From Desulfuromonadales bacterium (lineage in GTDB: Bacteria > Desulfobacterota > Desulfuromonadia > Desulfuromonadales > JAGXHI01): DNA of 64,000 nt. Of this stretch, positions 1-9,599 are shown piece after piece. Both the position numbers and the translations under genes were made by a program. How positions within the stretch are numbered: the first letter of the stretch is position 1; each line of letters opens with the position of its first letter. Location of the stretch: contig JAGXHI010000068.1 in NCBI GenBank assembly GCA_024636295.1, forward strand, positions 25,828 to 89,827. Reading direction: 5' to 3'. The notes beneath the pieces are model-generated. The model made no database searches and was not told the origin of the DNA. It saw only the letters and a list, made by a program, of their open reading frames with translations.

Positions 1-581
1 CTGCGATAGTGGGCGTCCATGACATTCAGGGGCAATTGCACCGTATCGAAGCTGAAGCCGTTCTCTTCGGCGACGGAAAGCATCCGCAGGTGGATGGCCG
101 GATCCTTGTGCCCTGTAAAGCCGAGGTAGCGGATTTTGCCCGCCTCCCGAGCGGCAAGCAGGGCGGCGTGAGCTCCTTCGGGGTCGAAGACGCGGTCCGG
201 ATCTTCGAGCCGGATGATCTCATGGTGCTGGACCAGATCGATGCAGTCGGTCTGCAGCCGCTGCAACGATTCTTCAAGCTGACGGATCGCCTCGCGCCGG
301 GAGCGGCCGTCGATTTTGGTCATCAGAAACGCCTTCTTTCGATAGCCGTCGCGAAGGGCCTTGCCCATCCGCATCTCGCTCGCCCCCCCGTTGTAATCCC
401 AGGAGTTGTCAAGAAAATTGATGCCGCGGTCGAGCGCCGTGCGGACGAGTCGGATGGCCAGGGGCTCATCGACGGTCGAAAGGCCGAGATGCCAGCCGCC
501 GAGACCGATGATCGAAACTTTTTCGCCGGTGCCGCCAAGATCGCGCCGGCGGATTTCCGGGTCTATTTCACGAATCGACAT
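1..581 (-). CDS. Aldo/keto reductase, C-terminus beyond the window edge
   Basis: This is the first ~193 residues of an NADPH-dependent aldo/keto reductase of unknown substrate. It reads leftward off the window, so the C-terminal cofactor-binding part is not visible. The expected barrel landmarks are present: an N-terminal beta hairpin (RRRDLGGTGEKVSIIGLGGW), the catalytic Asp-Tyr region (INFLDNSWDYNGG), the catalytic Lys (FLMTKIDG) and the His strand (DLVQHHEI). The ATG at 581 is preceded by a GA-rich ribosome site. It is transcribed divergently from the phosphofructokinase gene. Family assignment is firm; the reaction is not known. Confidence 0.85.
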   Translation of the reverse strand, partial: MSIREIDPEIRRRDLGGTGEKVSIIGLGGWHLGLSTVDEPLAIRLVRTALDRGINFLDNSWDYNGGASEMRMGKALRDGYRKKAFLMTKIDGRSRREAIRQLEESLQRLQTDCIDLVQHHEIIRLEDPDRVFDPEGAHAALLAAREAGKIRYLGFTGHKDPAIHLRMLSVAEENGFSFDTVQLPLNVMDAHYR

Positions 582-799
582 GGCTCTTCCCTCTTGTTTC
601 TTGTGGAGATGAATGTTGTAAATCTGCTATACAGTAGCAGTCCGAGGGACATTGTCAAAGTGCCGGAGAACCTGGACAACGAACAGATCAAAGTGACCCC
701 GGCGCCTTAAGGCGACCACTCGTTGTCGACATCGATGAACATGAATGAGAGAGAATCCTTGCCATTGTTCGCTGAATTATCAGCTTTTGAGGAGGGCGT

Positions 800-2089
800 A
801 TGACTGACGCGGAACTTGATTTCAGAATCGAACGGCTCGGTGAATGCCGCTTCCCGTCTCCCATGCAGGAGGCTCGCTTCATTGATGATGGAGAGCGCCT
901 TCTTTACCATGATCGGTATCGGGATCTGCAGCCGTTTATCGAGGCGAACAGGGAGCCGCCGGCCATGGAGCTGGGCGGCCCCCGCGAGCGGGTATTTTTC
1001 GATCCGGCGACCATCTCCTGCGGCATCGTCACCTGCGGAGGCCTCTGCCCCGGCATCAACGACGTCATACGCGCCGTGGTCCTGAGCCTTTATCACCATT
1101 ACGGAGTTCGGCGAGTCTACGGTTTCCGTTACGGCTACGAGGGGCTGGTCAAGCGCCATGGACACCTCCCCCTCGTCCTCAATCCCGAAATGGTGAATCA
1201 GATCAGCGAATCGGGAGGGACGATCCTCGCTTCCTCCCGTGGTCCCCAGGATCCGGCCGAGATGGTCGATTATCTGGAAGAATTAGGCGTCGGCATCCTC
1301 TTCGCCATCGGTGGCGACGGCACCCTGAAGGGGGCTGCCGGGATCGCCGAAGAAGCGGCCCGTCGAGAAAGGCGGATCAGCGTCATCGGCATCCCCAAGA
1401 CAATCGACAACGATATCAGCTTCATCCAGAAGACATTCGGATTCGAGACCGCCGTTGCCGAAGCTCACAGGGCCATCTACGCCGCTCACACTGAGGCGAC
1501 CGGAGCTCGCAACGGTATCGGGCTGGTGAAGCTGATGGGGCGTGACTCCGGTTTTATTGCCGCCCACGCAGCCTTTATCGACAGCCAGGTGAATTTCTGC
1601 CTGGTGCCGGAGGCGCCTTTCACTCTCGAGGGTTTCTTTCGGAGCCTGGGTGAGAGGATGCGGAAGCGGGGTCATGCGGTCATCGCGGTGGCCGAAGGCG
1701 CCGGACAGGAGCTGCTGACAGGATCGGCGGACCGCGATGCTTCGGGGAATGTCAAGCTCGGCGATATCGGCATGTACTTGCGCGACGCCATCAGGAATCA
1801 TTTCGCCGCCGCCGGGGTGAGGACCAACCTCAAGTATATCGATCCGAGCTACATCATTCGCAGTCAACCGGCCAATCCTCACGACTCGGCCCTCTGCCTG
1901 CTGCTTGGCCACAATGCCGTACATGCCGGCATGAGCGGTCGGACCGGCATGGTGGTGGGGCTGTGGAACAATCGGGTCACCCATGTCCCCATAAGTCTGG
2001 CGACCCGGCAGAGAAAAAAGATCGATCCCGAGGGTTGGCTCTGGAGCAGTGTTCTGGCGTCCACCGGCCAACCCCGGGAACTGCGCTGA
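800..2089 (+). CDS. 6-phosphofructokinase, long 'PPi-like' (group II/III) type, predicted ATP-dependent
   Basis: This enzyme phosphorylates fructose 6-phosphate to fructose 1,6-bisphosphate in glycolysis. At 429 aa it is longer than the ~320-aa E. coli PfkA type and carries an N-terminal extension of ~70 residues. GGDGT (171-175) and PKTIDND (199-205) mark the phosphoryl-donor site. The Gly in GGDGT is the ATP-type residue, where PPi enzymes have Asp. The Lys in PKTIDND is usual in PPi enzymes but also occurs in ATP-dependent members such as the trypanosomal and Treponema types. A strong GAGGAGGG ribosome site precedes the ATG. It converges on the ANTAR regulator with 5 bp between stops. ATP use is inferred, not shown. 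Confidence 0.9.
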   Translation: MTDAELDFRIERLGECRFPSPMQEARFIDDGERLLYHDRYRDLQPFIEANREPPAMELGGPRERVFFDPATISCGIVTCGGLCPGINDVIRAVVLSLYHHYGVRRVYGFRYGYEGLVKRHGHLPLVLNPEMVNQISESGGTILASSRGPQDPAEMVDYLEELGVGILFAIGGDGTLKGAAGIAEEAARRERRISVIGIPKTIDNDISFIQKTFGFETAVAEAHRAIYAAHTEATGARNGIGLVKLMGRDSGFIAAHAAFIDSQVNFCLVPEAPFTLEGFFRSLGERMRKRGHAVIAVAEGAGQELLTGSADRDASGNVKLGDIGMYLRDAIRNHFAAAGVRTNLKYIDPSYIIRSQPANPHDSALCLLLGHNAVHAGMSGRTGMVVGLWNNRVTHVPISLATRQRKKIDPEGWLWSSVLASTGQPRELR

Positions 2090-2094
2090 GGTTC

Positions 2095-2658
2095 TCAGGA
2101 TTCCATGAGCAGTATGGCGTCGGCCACTTCCTTGAGGCTCTTGCGCTTATCCATGGCGAGTTTCTGCATCCTGCGGTAGGCCTCGGGCTCGTTGAGCCCC
2201 TGTCGGATAAGGGCTCCCTTGGCTTTTTCGATCACTTTGCGCGTCTCCAGGGTCTCCTTGAGCTGCGCCACCTCGTCACGCAGGGTGGAAATCTCGACAA
2301 ACTGGTGGATGGCCAGATCGACGGCAGGATAGAGCTGTTCGCCGCGAAAGGGCTTCACCACGTAACTCATGATACCGGCTAGTCTCGCCCGCTCTACCGT
2401 TTCGGCATCGGCCGTGCCGGTCAGCAGAACGATCGGCACCGGGTGATCTCTGCCTATTTTTTCAGCGGCTCGGATTCCATCCATTATCGGCATGGAAACA
2501 TCCATGACGATCAGCAGGGGCTTTAAACGCCTCGCCAGATCGACCGCCTCCCTGCCGTTCTCGGCTTCCAGGATCTCTTCAAAACCATACCGGGCCAGGG
2601 TTTCCGCCACCTGGCGTCGAATCAACGGTTCGTCATCGACTACGAGTGCAGTTCTCAT
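2095..2658 (-). CDS. ANTAR-domain response regulator (RNA-binding antiterminator)
   Basis: This 187-aa protein has a receiver domain (1-115; phospho-acceptor Asp53 in IVMDVS, Lys102 in VVKPF). A coiled helix then leads into a C-terminal ANTAR domain (~125-185, with EKAKGALIRQGL and EPEAYRRMQKLAM). ANTAR proteins bind paired hexaloop RNA hairpins and prevent transcription termination, typically in nitrogen genes. Such hairpins lie in the nearby glnK-amtB leader (5470-5518), its probable target. The start at 2658 has a GGAGAGGG site 8 nt upstream; the ATG eight codons earlier does not. The GAF-PAS kinase at 5690-7306 is the likely phospho-donor. Confidence 0.9.
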   Translation of the reverse strand: MRTALVVDDEPLIRRQVAETLARYGFEEILEAENGREAVDLARRLKPLLIVMDVSMPIMDGIRAAEKIGRDHPVPIVLLTGTADAETVERARLAGIMSYVVKPFRGEQLYPAVDLAIHQFVEISTLRDEVAQLKETLETRKVIEKAKGALIRQGLNEPEAYRRMQKLAMDKRKSLKEVADAILLMES

Positions 2659-2727
2659 CGGCAATACCCTCTCCGTTTGCATGGGGCGGTATCAGCGCCC
2701 TGTTGTCGCTCCGTTAAAGAATACTGC

Positions 2728-2763
2728 AAAAAAAAGGCCGCCGCCCTCGAACAGGGCGGCGGC
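2728..2763 (-). terminator. Intrinsic terminator of the outer-membrane protein gene
   Basis: An 11-bp perfect G+C stem (2737-2747 with 2753-2763) is followed on the minus strand by eight T residues. It lies just beyond the stop codon of the gene at 2796-3524 and before the ANTAR regulator gene. Confidence 0.85.
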
Positions 2764-2795
2764 ATATCATCGACAGGAGGCAAAGCTATCGACAA

Positions 2796-3524
2796 TCAAA
2801 AGGCAAAAGTAGCGGTCAGTCCGAAAACGGTTTCGCTGTCGATCGCTGATTTGGCGTCATCACTGATCGGGGCCGAATAGAGAAAAGAGGGGCTCACACT
2901 GAAATTTTCGTTGAGCGCGTAGTCGACTCCGAGACTCAGCTCGTAATTGTGCCAGTCGGAATAGTCCCCGACGGCATAGTCGCTGTTCTGGTTGTAGCTG
3001 ACGGCTGCGCCGAGGCCGAGGCTCAGGCTATCGGAAAAATCGAAACCGTGGCCTATGGCGAATTGATAGAACAGACCGTCTTCGTCCGCCTTGTCGTAAT
3101 CATAATAAACGGTCAGGGAAGGCTCGAGAATGGTCGAGAGGCCGATACCCAGGTAGAGTTCGTTGGTGTCCTCCAGCCCTTCGAGCTGATAGAAGATATT
3201 GCCCACGCTAAGGGAGACGAAATCGTTCAAATCGAAGGTATAATCGAGCACGATATCGGTTTCGGTGATTTCCCCACCCTTGAGACCGGCGCCCTCGTCA
3301 CCACTCAGCTGAAGGTTGCTCCAGTAACTGACGGTGAAACCGTAGGCGGAAAGATCCACGCCACCCTGGGCGACCGGTTCACCGCCGCTGAGATCGAACC
3401 CCCGCCAGAGATACTTGTTGAATACGCCGATGTAGGCGTCCCCTTCGACATTCACCGCCTGAGCGGGAACAAGGGTGGTGGCGACCAGGACAACTGCTGC
3501 CAGTGCGACAAAAAACTTCTTCAT
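2796..3524 (-). CDS. Outer-membrane beta-barrel protein, TorF/Gcw_chp-like
   Basis: A 242-aa secreted protein with a classical signal peptide (MKKFFVALAAVVLVATTLVPAQA, cleavage near residue 23). Alternating amphipathic strands follow, and the last residue is Phe (TATFAF), as expected of a barrel inserted by BamA. Motifs such as YLWRGFDLSGGEPVAQGG and VDYALNENFSVSPSFLYS match the TorF-family putative porins I know from delta- and gammaproteobacteria. The ATG has an AAGGAG site. It lies 115 bp downstream of amtB on the same strand and may be read through from it. The substrate is unknown. Confidence 0.8.
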   Translation of the reverse strand: MKKFFVALAAVVLVATTLVPAQAVNVEGDAYIGVFNKYLWRGFDLSGGEPVAQGGVDLSAYGFTVSYWSNLQLSGDEGAGLKGGEITETDIVLDYTFDLNDFVSLSVGNIFYQLEGLEDTNELYLGIGLSTILEPSLTVYYDYDKADEDGLFYQFAIGHGFDFSDSLSLGLGAAVSYNQNSDYAVGDYSDWHNYELSLGVDYALNENFSVSPSFLYSAPISDDAKSAIDSETVFGLTATFAF

Positions 3525-3555
3525 CTTTCTTTTTCTCCTTTTCGAGGTTAGGGAT

Positions 3556-3606
3556 TCCCAGGGGCGAAGACATACATCAGGTATGTCGAAGCCCTGAAAA
3601 AACGGG
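3556..3606. repeat. Dispersed intergenic repeat family B, partial copy
   Basis: About 45 bp between amtB and the porin gene match, in inverted orientation, the segment around 51395-51440. The shared core includes CATACATCAGGTATGTCGA, itself nearly palindromic. See the fullest copy at 51343-51500. Confidence 0.65.
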
Positions 3607-3639
3607 TTGAGGCCGAAGGTTGAACTTTTTGCTTCTTTA

Positions 3640-5025
3640 TCAGGATTGCTCCGCAGTTTTGGCGACACCGGCAACCGCGGAAGACGTGCCATACCCGGAA
3701 ATCGATACGCCGCTGCTGCCAAAATGAACGGTCTGGAAATCGGGGTACGCTTCCATGCCGATCTCGGAGACATCCAGGCCGCGGTACTCGTCTTCCTCGC
3801 TGCAGCGGATCCCGACGGTGTATTTGAGCGCCAGCCACGCAGCCGAGGTGGCCACGATGACAAAGGCGGCGGTAGCGGCCACGCCGATGAACTGGGTGAG
3901 GAAACTCGCTTCGCTATTGGTAAAGGGGACGGCCATGGTTCCCCAGATGCCGCAGACGAGGTGGACCGAGAGAGCGCCGACCACGTCGTCGATCTTCAGC
4001 TTGTCGAAAAAGGGAACGGCGAGAACCACCAGCACGCCGCCGACGGCGCCGATCAGGGTCGCTGCTCCGAGAGACGGGGTCGCCGGGCCGGCGGTGATGG
4101 AGACGAGACCCGCCAGGGCGCCGTTCAGGCCCATGGTGACATCCGCTTTTTTGTAGAGAAGCTGCACCATGATCATCGCTGCGATCATCCCGCCGCAGGC
4201 GGCCATGTTGGTGTTGACCATGACATTGGACATCTCGATGGCGCTGGCGGCATTGCCCAGAGCGAGAACCGAACCGCCGTTGAAGCCGTACCAACCCATC
4301 CAGAGAATGAAGGTGCCGATGGTGGCCAGCGGAATATTGGATCCTGGCATGGGATTGACCCGTCCGGACTTGCTGTACTTGCCCTTTCGGGCGCCGAGGA
4401 TGAGGGCGCCGGTCAGGGCGGCCCAGCCGCCGACCGAGTGGACGATGGTCGACCCCGCATAATCGGCGAAGTTCATCTCGGAAAGCCAGCCTCCGCCCCA
4501 GCTCCAGGAGCCCTGAATCGGGTAGATGATGCCGGTGAGGATGGCGCAGAAGGCCAGGAAAGGCCAGAGCTTGATCCGCTCGGCGACGCAGCCGGAGACT
4601 ACCGAACAGGCGGCGCCGCAGAAGACCATCTGAAAGAACCAGTCGGAGGCGGCGGCATAACCGCCGGAATAGTCGCCGGCCAGGGCGGCGACGTCATTGG
4701 CGGACCACAAACCGAAGGAGCCAACGAATCCTCCGTCGACTCCCGAGTACATGAGATTGTAGCCGGACAGATAATACAGGATGCCGGCGATTCCGAAAAG
4801 AGAGATGTTCTTCAGGCAGATGGTGGCCACGTTCTTCGAACGCACCAGCCCCGACTCGAGCATGCCGAATCCGGCCGCCATCCACATCACCAGGATGCCC
4901 ATGACGAGGAAGGAGAAGGTGTTCAGGATATAGGAAATCTCCGAAACCGGAGCATCCTCGGCAAGAGCCAGGGAGGGCAGAGCCAGCATCAGCGCCGCCG
5001 ATATGAGGAAAATGAACCTTTTCAT
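3640..5025 (-). CDS. amtB: Ammonium transporter AmtB
   Basis: This 461-aa Amt/MEP/Rh channel imports ammonium across the inner membrane. A signal-like N-terminus (MKRFIFLISAALMLALPSLALA) is followed by eleven predicted membrane segments. Family landmarks include the N-terminal MAAGFGMLESGLVRSKN block, the SIVHSVGGWAAL block with the first pore histidine, and SVHLVCGIWGT with the second. A GRxNPMPGSNIPLATIG loop is also typical. It lies 39 bp after glnK in one transcript, the usual pairing in which the PII trimer plugs the channel. Expression should respond to sigma-54 and to the leader described at 5438-5518. Confidence 0.97.
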   Translation of the reverse strand: MKRFIFLISAALMLALPSLALAEDAPVSEISYILNTFSFLVMGILVMWMAAGFGMLESGLVRSKNVATICLKNISLFGIAGILYYLSGYNLMYSGVDGGFVGSFGLWSANDVAALAGDYSGGYAAASDWFFQMVFCGAACSVVSGCVAERIKLWPFLAFCAILTGIIYPIQGSWSWGGGWLSEMNFADYAGSTIVHSVGGWAALTGALILGARKGKYSKSGRVNPMPGSNIPLATIGTFILWMGWYGFNGGSVLALGNAASAIEMSNVMVNTNMAACGGMIAAMIMVQLLYKKADVTMGLNGALAGLVSITAGPATPSLGAATLIGAVGGVLVVLAVPFFDKLKIDDVVGALSVHLVCGIWGTMAVPFTNSEASFLTQFIGVAATAAFVIVATSAAWLALKYTVGIRCSEEDEYRGLDVSEIGMEAYPDFQTVHFGSSGVSISGYGTSSAVAGVAKTAEQS

Positions 5026-5064
5026 GTGATGTCCTCCTTGTTTTTAATTGTGAGTTTGGATCGA

Positions 5065-5529
<465 letters not shown>

Positions 5530-5610
5530 TCAATCGCTATTTTTTCTCTCTGTTTTCCGGCGGCGGCCGGATGCGTTCCGGCGAACTGTCGATGGAACTG
5601 TCGATACAAA

Positions 5611-5627
5611 TAGCACGGCGCGTGCCA
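5611..5627 (-). promoter_or_regulatory. Sigma-54 (RpoN) promoter of glnK-amtB
   Basis: The minus strand reads TGGCACG-CGCC-GTGCTA. The GG and GC dinucleotides are ten bases apart, as required for -24/-12 elements. The -24 half is a perfect consensus and the -12 half differs at one base. Predicted transcription begins near 5599 and yields a ~195-nt leader before glnK. Confidence 0.82.
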
Positions 5628-5689
5628 AAATTGTTTTTTCTTCTATTTCATTACGTTACATCAAATGAGAAGTCGGATCTGCCTGTTTT

Positions 5690-7306
5690 TTATTCAGAAT
5701 AGAGGGAGGATGGCGATTCTGCAAGCATCTCGCCGCGAGGCAGCAGCACGCGGAAAATCGTCCCTCGGCCCTTTTTCGATTCGAGGAGCAGCCCTCCTCC
5801 ATGTTCTGCAACAATGATCCTGTGGCAGATGTAGAGCCCGAGGCCGGTTCCCTCTCCTTCTTTTTTGGTCGAGAAGAAAGGCTCGAAAACCCGTTCGCGC
5901 AGTGCCGGAGGAATCCCCGGCCCCGTGTCATCGATCACTGCCTCGATATCGCCGGACGCCGAGAGGGCGGTCGCAACCAGCAGTTCGTCCCCTTCTCCCA
6001 TCGCCTGACAGGCATTGAGGATCAGGTTGATGAAAACCTGCTTGAGCTTGTCGGGATCGGCCTGCACCAGGGGCAGGTCACCAAAGGATTCCCGCAGCCG
6101 GATGCCGCTGCGGGTCACTTCGAAACGCACCAGGCGAAGCACGTCTCGCAATACCTCATTGAGGTTGACCCACCGTTTGACGGCCTCACGCGGGCGGGAG
6201 AAAGAGAGAAGACTCCCGGTCAGGGACTTGAGCCGTTCGGTCTCCCCGGTGATGCGCTCGAGCAGTTCCTGCTGAAAGCTCGAGAGGTTTTCCTCCCGCT
6301 GCAGCAGCTCGGCGCCATAGGCGATTACCGCCAGCGGATTATTGATTTCATGGGCGATGCCCGCCGATAAACGGCCGACCTCCACCAGCTTTTCCGACTG
6401 GATGATCTGGTCGAGCAGGCGACGGAATTCGGTCACGTCCTCGACGATCACCACCACGCCGATGGTGTTTTCGCCCTCCTTGAGAGGAGCCAGTCGCCGT
6501 TTCTGAAAGCGCAACTCCCCCTTTGCATCCCGATGAGCCAGGCGGAACCTTTCCGCCCGGCCGGTCTCCAGCACTCTGCCGATGCGGACGGCAAAGCCCT
6601 CCCGTTCCAGGCCCGGGAAGAGTTCAAACAGGTGTTTTCCGATCACCTCATCCCGGGACATGCCGCTCATGGTTTCGATCCGTTCGTTCCACGAGGTGAT
6701 CCGCATTCCGTCATCGATGGTGTAGATGCCCAGATTAACGCTCTTGAGAATCCGGTTGTTGAACTGATGCAGCTGCTGATAGCGAGCGGAGACGCTTCGC
6801 AGATCGTCATAAAGGCGGGCATTTTCGAGAGCGATGGCGGCCTGTCCGGCCATGGTCATCAAAGGAGCGATATCCCCCTCGTCAAAAGCATCAGGGAGAG
6901 GACTCTCGACATTGAACACGCCGACCACTTTGTCCCGCGCCACCAGCGGGACCGCCAGTTCGCTGCGCGCATCGTGAATGCCAGGCACATAATCGGGCAG
7001 GGCCCCCAGGTTGGTTATCAGGATCGGTTTTCCGGATGCCGCCACCCGTCCCATGACTCCCTGTCCAACCCGGATTTCCTGCCGGGAGGCTTCTTCCGAA
7101 TATCCGTAGGCGGCTGCGGTGACCAGAAACTGGCGGTCGGCGTCGAGCAGTCGGATCATGGCGTTATCGAAATGAAAAACATCCTGTGAAATTCTTAAGA
7201 TGCGATTCAGCAGCTCCTCGATCTGGACGGTCGAGGCGAGTTCCTGCCCGATATCGATGAGCGCCTGAAGCAGTTTTTCATGCTGTTCGTGCGATCGTAG
7301 CGCCAT
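5690..7306 (-). CDS. GAF-PAS sensor histidine kinase
   Basis: A 538-aa soluble kinase with no membrane segments. Its domains are GAF (~20-165), PAS (~185-295), HisKA with phospho-accepting His319 in SAGIAHEINNPLAV, and HATPase (N-box INLILNACQAMG, G-boxes DDTGPGIP and GEGTGLGLYIC). No receiver domain is attached, so it needs a partner. It lies immediately upstream of the glnK leader and near the orphan ANTAR response regulator, which is the obvious candidate. The GAF ligand is unknown. The start ATG at 7306 has an AAGGAG ribosome site. Confidence 0.92.
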   Translation of the reverse strand: MALRSHEQHEKLLQALIDIGQELASTVQIEELLNRILRISQDVFHFDNAMIRLLDADRQFLVTAAAYGYSEEASRQEIRVGQGVMGRVAASGKPILITNLGALPDYVPGIHDARSELAVPLVARDKVVGVFNVESPLPDAFDEGDIAPLMTMAGQAAIALENARLYDDLRSVSARYQQLHQFNNRILKSVNLGIYTIDDGMRITSWNERIETMSGMSRDEVIGKHLFELFPGLEREGFAVRIGRVLETGRAERFRLAHRDAKGELRFQKRRLAPLKEGENTIGVVVIVEDVTEFRRLLDQIIQSEKLVEVGRLSAGIAHEINNPLAVIAYGAELLQREENLSSFQQELLERITGETERLKSLTGSLLSFSRPREAVKRWVNLNEVLRDVLRLVRFEVTRSGIRLRESFGDLPLVQADPDKLKQVFINLILNACQAMGEGDELLVATALSASGDIEAVIDDTGPGIPPALRERVFEPFFSTKKEGEGTGLGLYICHRIIVAEHGGGLLLESKKGRGTIFRVLLPRGEMLAESPSSLYSE

Positions 7307-7623
7307 GCCTGCTCCTTGGTACGTCTCAGCTCCAGGGGAAAATCCAGCTTCTTCCCCCGTGCCTTCTATTAGGCATAAGGCGTGCCAGATCCCGATCGCC
7401 CTTAATGGAGGGAATCTGCCATGGAAGAGGCCGTCGCGTTGCCGCTATCTTGATCACCGGTAGGCGCCGTTGTGCAAAAATTGGGCAGAAAAGATCGGGA
7501 CCATGCGGTAAGATCCCGTCCGTTGACCTTGATTTCGTAAACAGCCCGTTGCCCTGCCCGCCAGCATCCCTGTAAAAATGTTATGATTAAAATCTTGTTG
7601 AACCAGAATGGACAGGATTGCTC
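7307..7623. other. Intergenic stretch, nothing recognised
   Basis: About 317 bp separate the divergent histidine kinase and ABC exporter genes. I see no RNA gene, clear promoter or repeat. Both promoters presumably lie here. Confidence 0.5.
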
Positions 7624-9465
7624 TTGAAACACCCGGCCCTCCCCACAGATGCCAACCCACCGTCTCGACATTTTCTCGATGTCTTCCGCTACAGCCGCCG
7701 TGCTCTGGAACTGGTGTGGACGACCAGCCGGCGACTGGCGATTATATTCGCCGTATTGACCCTGGTGGCCGGGGTGCTGCCAGCCGCGGTGGCCTGGATC
7801 GGGAAGTTGATCGTGGATGGCGTGGTCGCGGCCATGGGACAGCACCAGCAGACCGGCAGCGCCGATATCACCTTCGTGATGCTGTTTGTCGCCGCCGAGG
7901 CGGGGGTGGTGGGGCTGCTGGCGGGCACGCAGCGCGGCATCTCGACCTGCCAGGCGCTGCTGCGGGCTTTGATGGGGCAGCGCATCAACATGATGATCCT
8001 GGAAAAGGCGCTGACCCTCAAGCTCTCCCACTTCGAGGACTCGGAATTCTATGACAAGCTGACCCGCGCCCGGCGGGAAGCCTCGACCCGACCTTTGAGC
8101 CTGGTGACGCGCACCTTCGGGCTGGTGCAGAATGGGATCTCCCTGGTCAGCTACGGGGTGCTGCTGGTGCAGTTCTCCCCCTGGACGGTGCTGATCCTGG
8201 TGGTCGGCGGCATTCCGGAGTTTCTCGCCGAGGCGAAATTTTCCGGGGACAAGTTCCGCCTGTTCCGCTGGCGCTCGCCGGATACCCGCATGCAGATGTA
8301 CCTGGAGACGGTTCTGGCGCGGGAGGACTACGCCAAAGAGGTCAAGCTGTTTCGCCTCGGGCCCAAGCTTCTCGAGCGCTACCGGGGGATTTTCGACAAG
8401 CTCTATACTGAGGATCGCAAATTGACCCTGCGCCGCGACAGCTGGGGCTTCGTGCTTGGGCTGCTCGGCACCGCCGCCTTCTATTTCGCCTACGCCTGGA
8501 TCGCCCTTTCGGCCATTCGCGGGTTGATCAGCCTGGGCCAGATGACCATGTACCTGATGCTGTTCAAGCAGGGGCAGTCGGCGGTATCGGCCAGCCTGTC
8601 GGCGATCAGCGGCATGTACGAGGACAACCTCTACCTCTCCAACCTGTACGAGTACCTCGAGCAGCCGGTGCCGGCCGCAAAGGGGCGGCTTCTGCAGGGC
8701 CCGCGGCCGGGAGACGGCGTGCGCTTCGAGCAGGTCACCTTCCGCTACCCCGACAGCGAAGAGCCGGCCCTGCAGCAGGTGAGCCTTCACCTCAAGCCGG
8801 GCGAGAGCCTGGCGCTTGTCGGCGAGAACGGTTCGGGCAAAACCACCCTGATCAAGCTGCTGACCCGGCTCTACCGACCCGACGAAGGGCGCATCCTGCT
8901 CGATGGTCTGGACCTGCGGCAGTGGGATACCGACGCCCTGCGCCAGCGCATCGGCGTCATCTTTCAGGATTTCGGCCGCTATCAGTTTTTGGTGGGAGAG
9001 AACATTGGGGCCGGGGACATCGGCCACTTTGAGGACCGGCAGCGTTGGGAGCGGGCCGCCGAGATGGGAATGGCGAAGGAGTTCATCGACAAACTGCCGC
9101 AGCGGTACGAAACCCAGCTCGGCAAATGGTTCAAGGGCGGCCGCGAACTCTCCGGCGGTCAGTGGCAGAAAATCGCTCTGGCCCGCGCCTTCATGCGCGC
9201 CCGGGCCGACCTGCTGGTGCTGGATGAGCCGACCGCCACCATGGATGCCGCCGCCGAGGCCACGATATTCGAGCACTTTCGCGAGCTGAGCCGAGGCAAG
9301 ATGACCATTCTGATTTCGCACCGCTTCTCCACCGTGCGCATGGCCGACAAGATCGTCGTCCTCGACAAGGGGCGCATCGTCGAGCAGGGCAGCCACGAGC
9401 AGCTCATGATAAGGGGGGGGCAATATGCCTATCTGTTTTCGCTTCAGGCGGAGGGGTACCGCTAG
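7624..9465 (+). CDS. ABC exporter half-transporter (fused membrane and ATPase domains)
   Basis: A 613-aa protein with an N-terminal six-helix exporter domain (~20-340) and a C-terminal nucleotide-binding domain. It shows Walker A GENGSGKTT (~400), signature LSGGQ (~509), Walker B LLVLDEPT (~530) and the switch His in ISHRFS. It would act as a homodimer exporting an unknown lipid, drug or peptide. No ATG exists near the start. TTG at 7624 is chosen because an AGGA lies 6 nt upstream; TTG at 7618 is possible. Neighbours (kinase upstream, lgt downstream) give no substrate clue. Confidence 0.88.
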   Translation: MKHPALPTDANPPSRHFLDVFRYSRRALELVWTTSRRLAIIFAVLTLVAGVLPAAVAWIGKLIVDGVVAAMGQHQQTGSADITFVMLFVAAEAGVVGLLAGTQRGISTCQALLRALMGQRINMMILEKALTLKLSHFEDSEFYDKLTRARREASTRPLSLVTRTFGLVQNGISLVSYGVLLVQFSPWTVLILVVGGIPEFLAEAKFSGDKFRLFRWRSPDTRMQMYLETVLAREDYAKEVKLFRLGPKLLERYRGIFDKLYTEDRKLTLRRDSWGFVLGLLGTAAFYFAYAWIALSAIRGLISLGQMTMYLMLFKQGQSAVSASLSAISGMYEDNLYLSNLYEYLEQPVPAAKGRLLQGPRPGDGVRFEQVTFRYPDSEEPALQQVSLHLKPGESLALVGENGSGKTTLIKLLTRLYRPDEGRILLDGLDLRQWDTDALRQRIGVIFQDFGRYQFLVGENIGAGDIGHFEDRQRWERAAEMGMAKEFIDKLPQRYETQLGKWFKGGRELSGGQWQKIALARAFMRARADLLVLDEPTATMDAAAEATIFEHFRELSRGKMTILISHRFSTVRMADKIVVLDKGRIVEQGSHEQLMIRGGQYAYLFSLQAEGYR

Positions 9466-9599
9466 ATTGAGGGTGAGCGGCCCTTCCTTCCGGGAATTCC
9501 GGACCCGGATATTGACAGTAAGTCCCGATTGATTCATTCTGGGCGGGTTCCAGCGCGTTTCTGTGCGCGCCTGCCGATCCTCTTCGGGAGAGTTCCGCC

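Noticed and set aside
7402..9537. A 711-codon open frame on the minus strand opposite the ABC exporter
   Set aside because: It is a shadow of the G+C-rich exporter: no motifs, His/Gln/Gly-rich odd composition. The plus frame has all ABC signatures.
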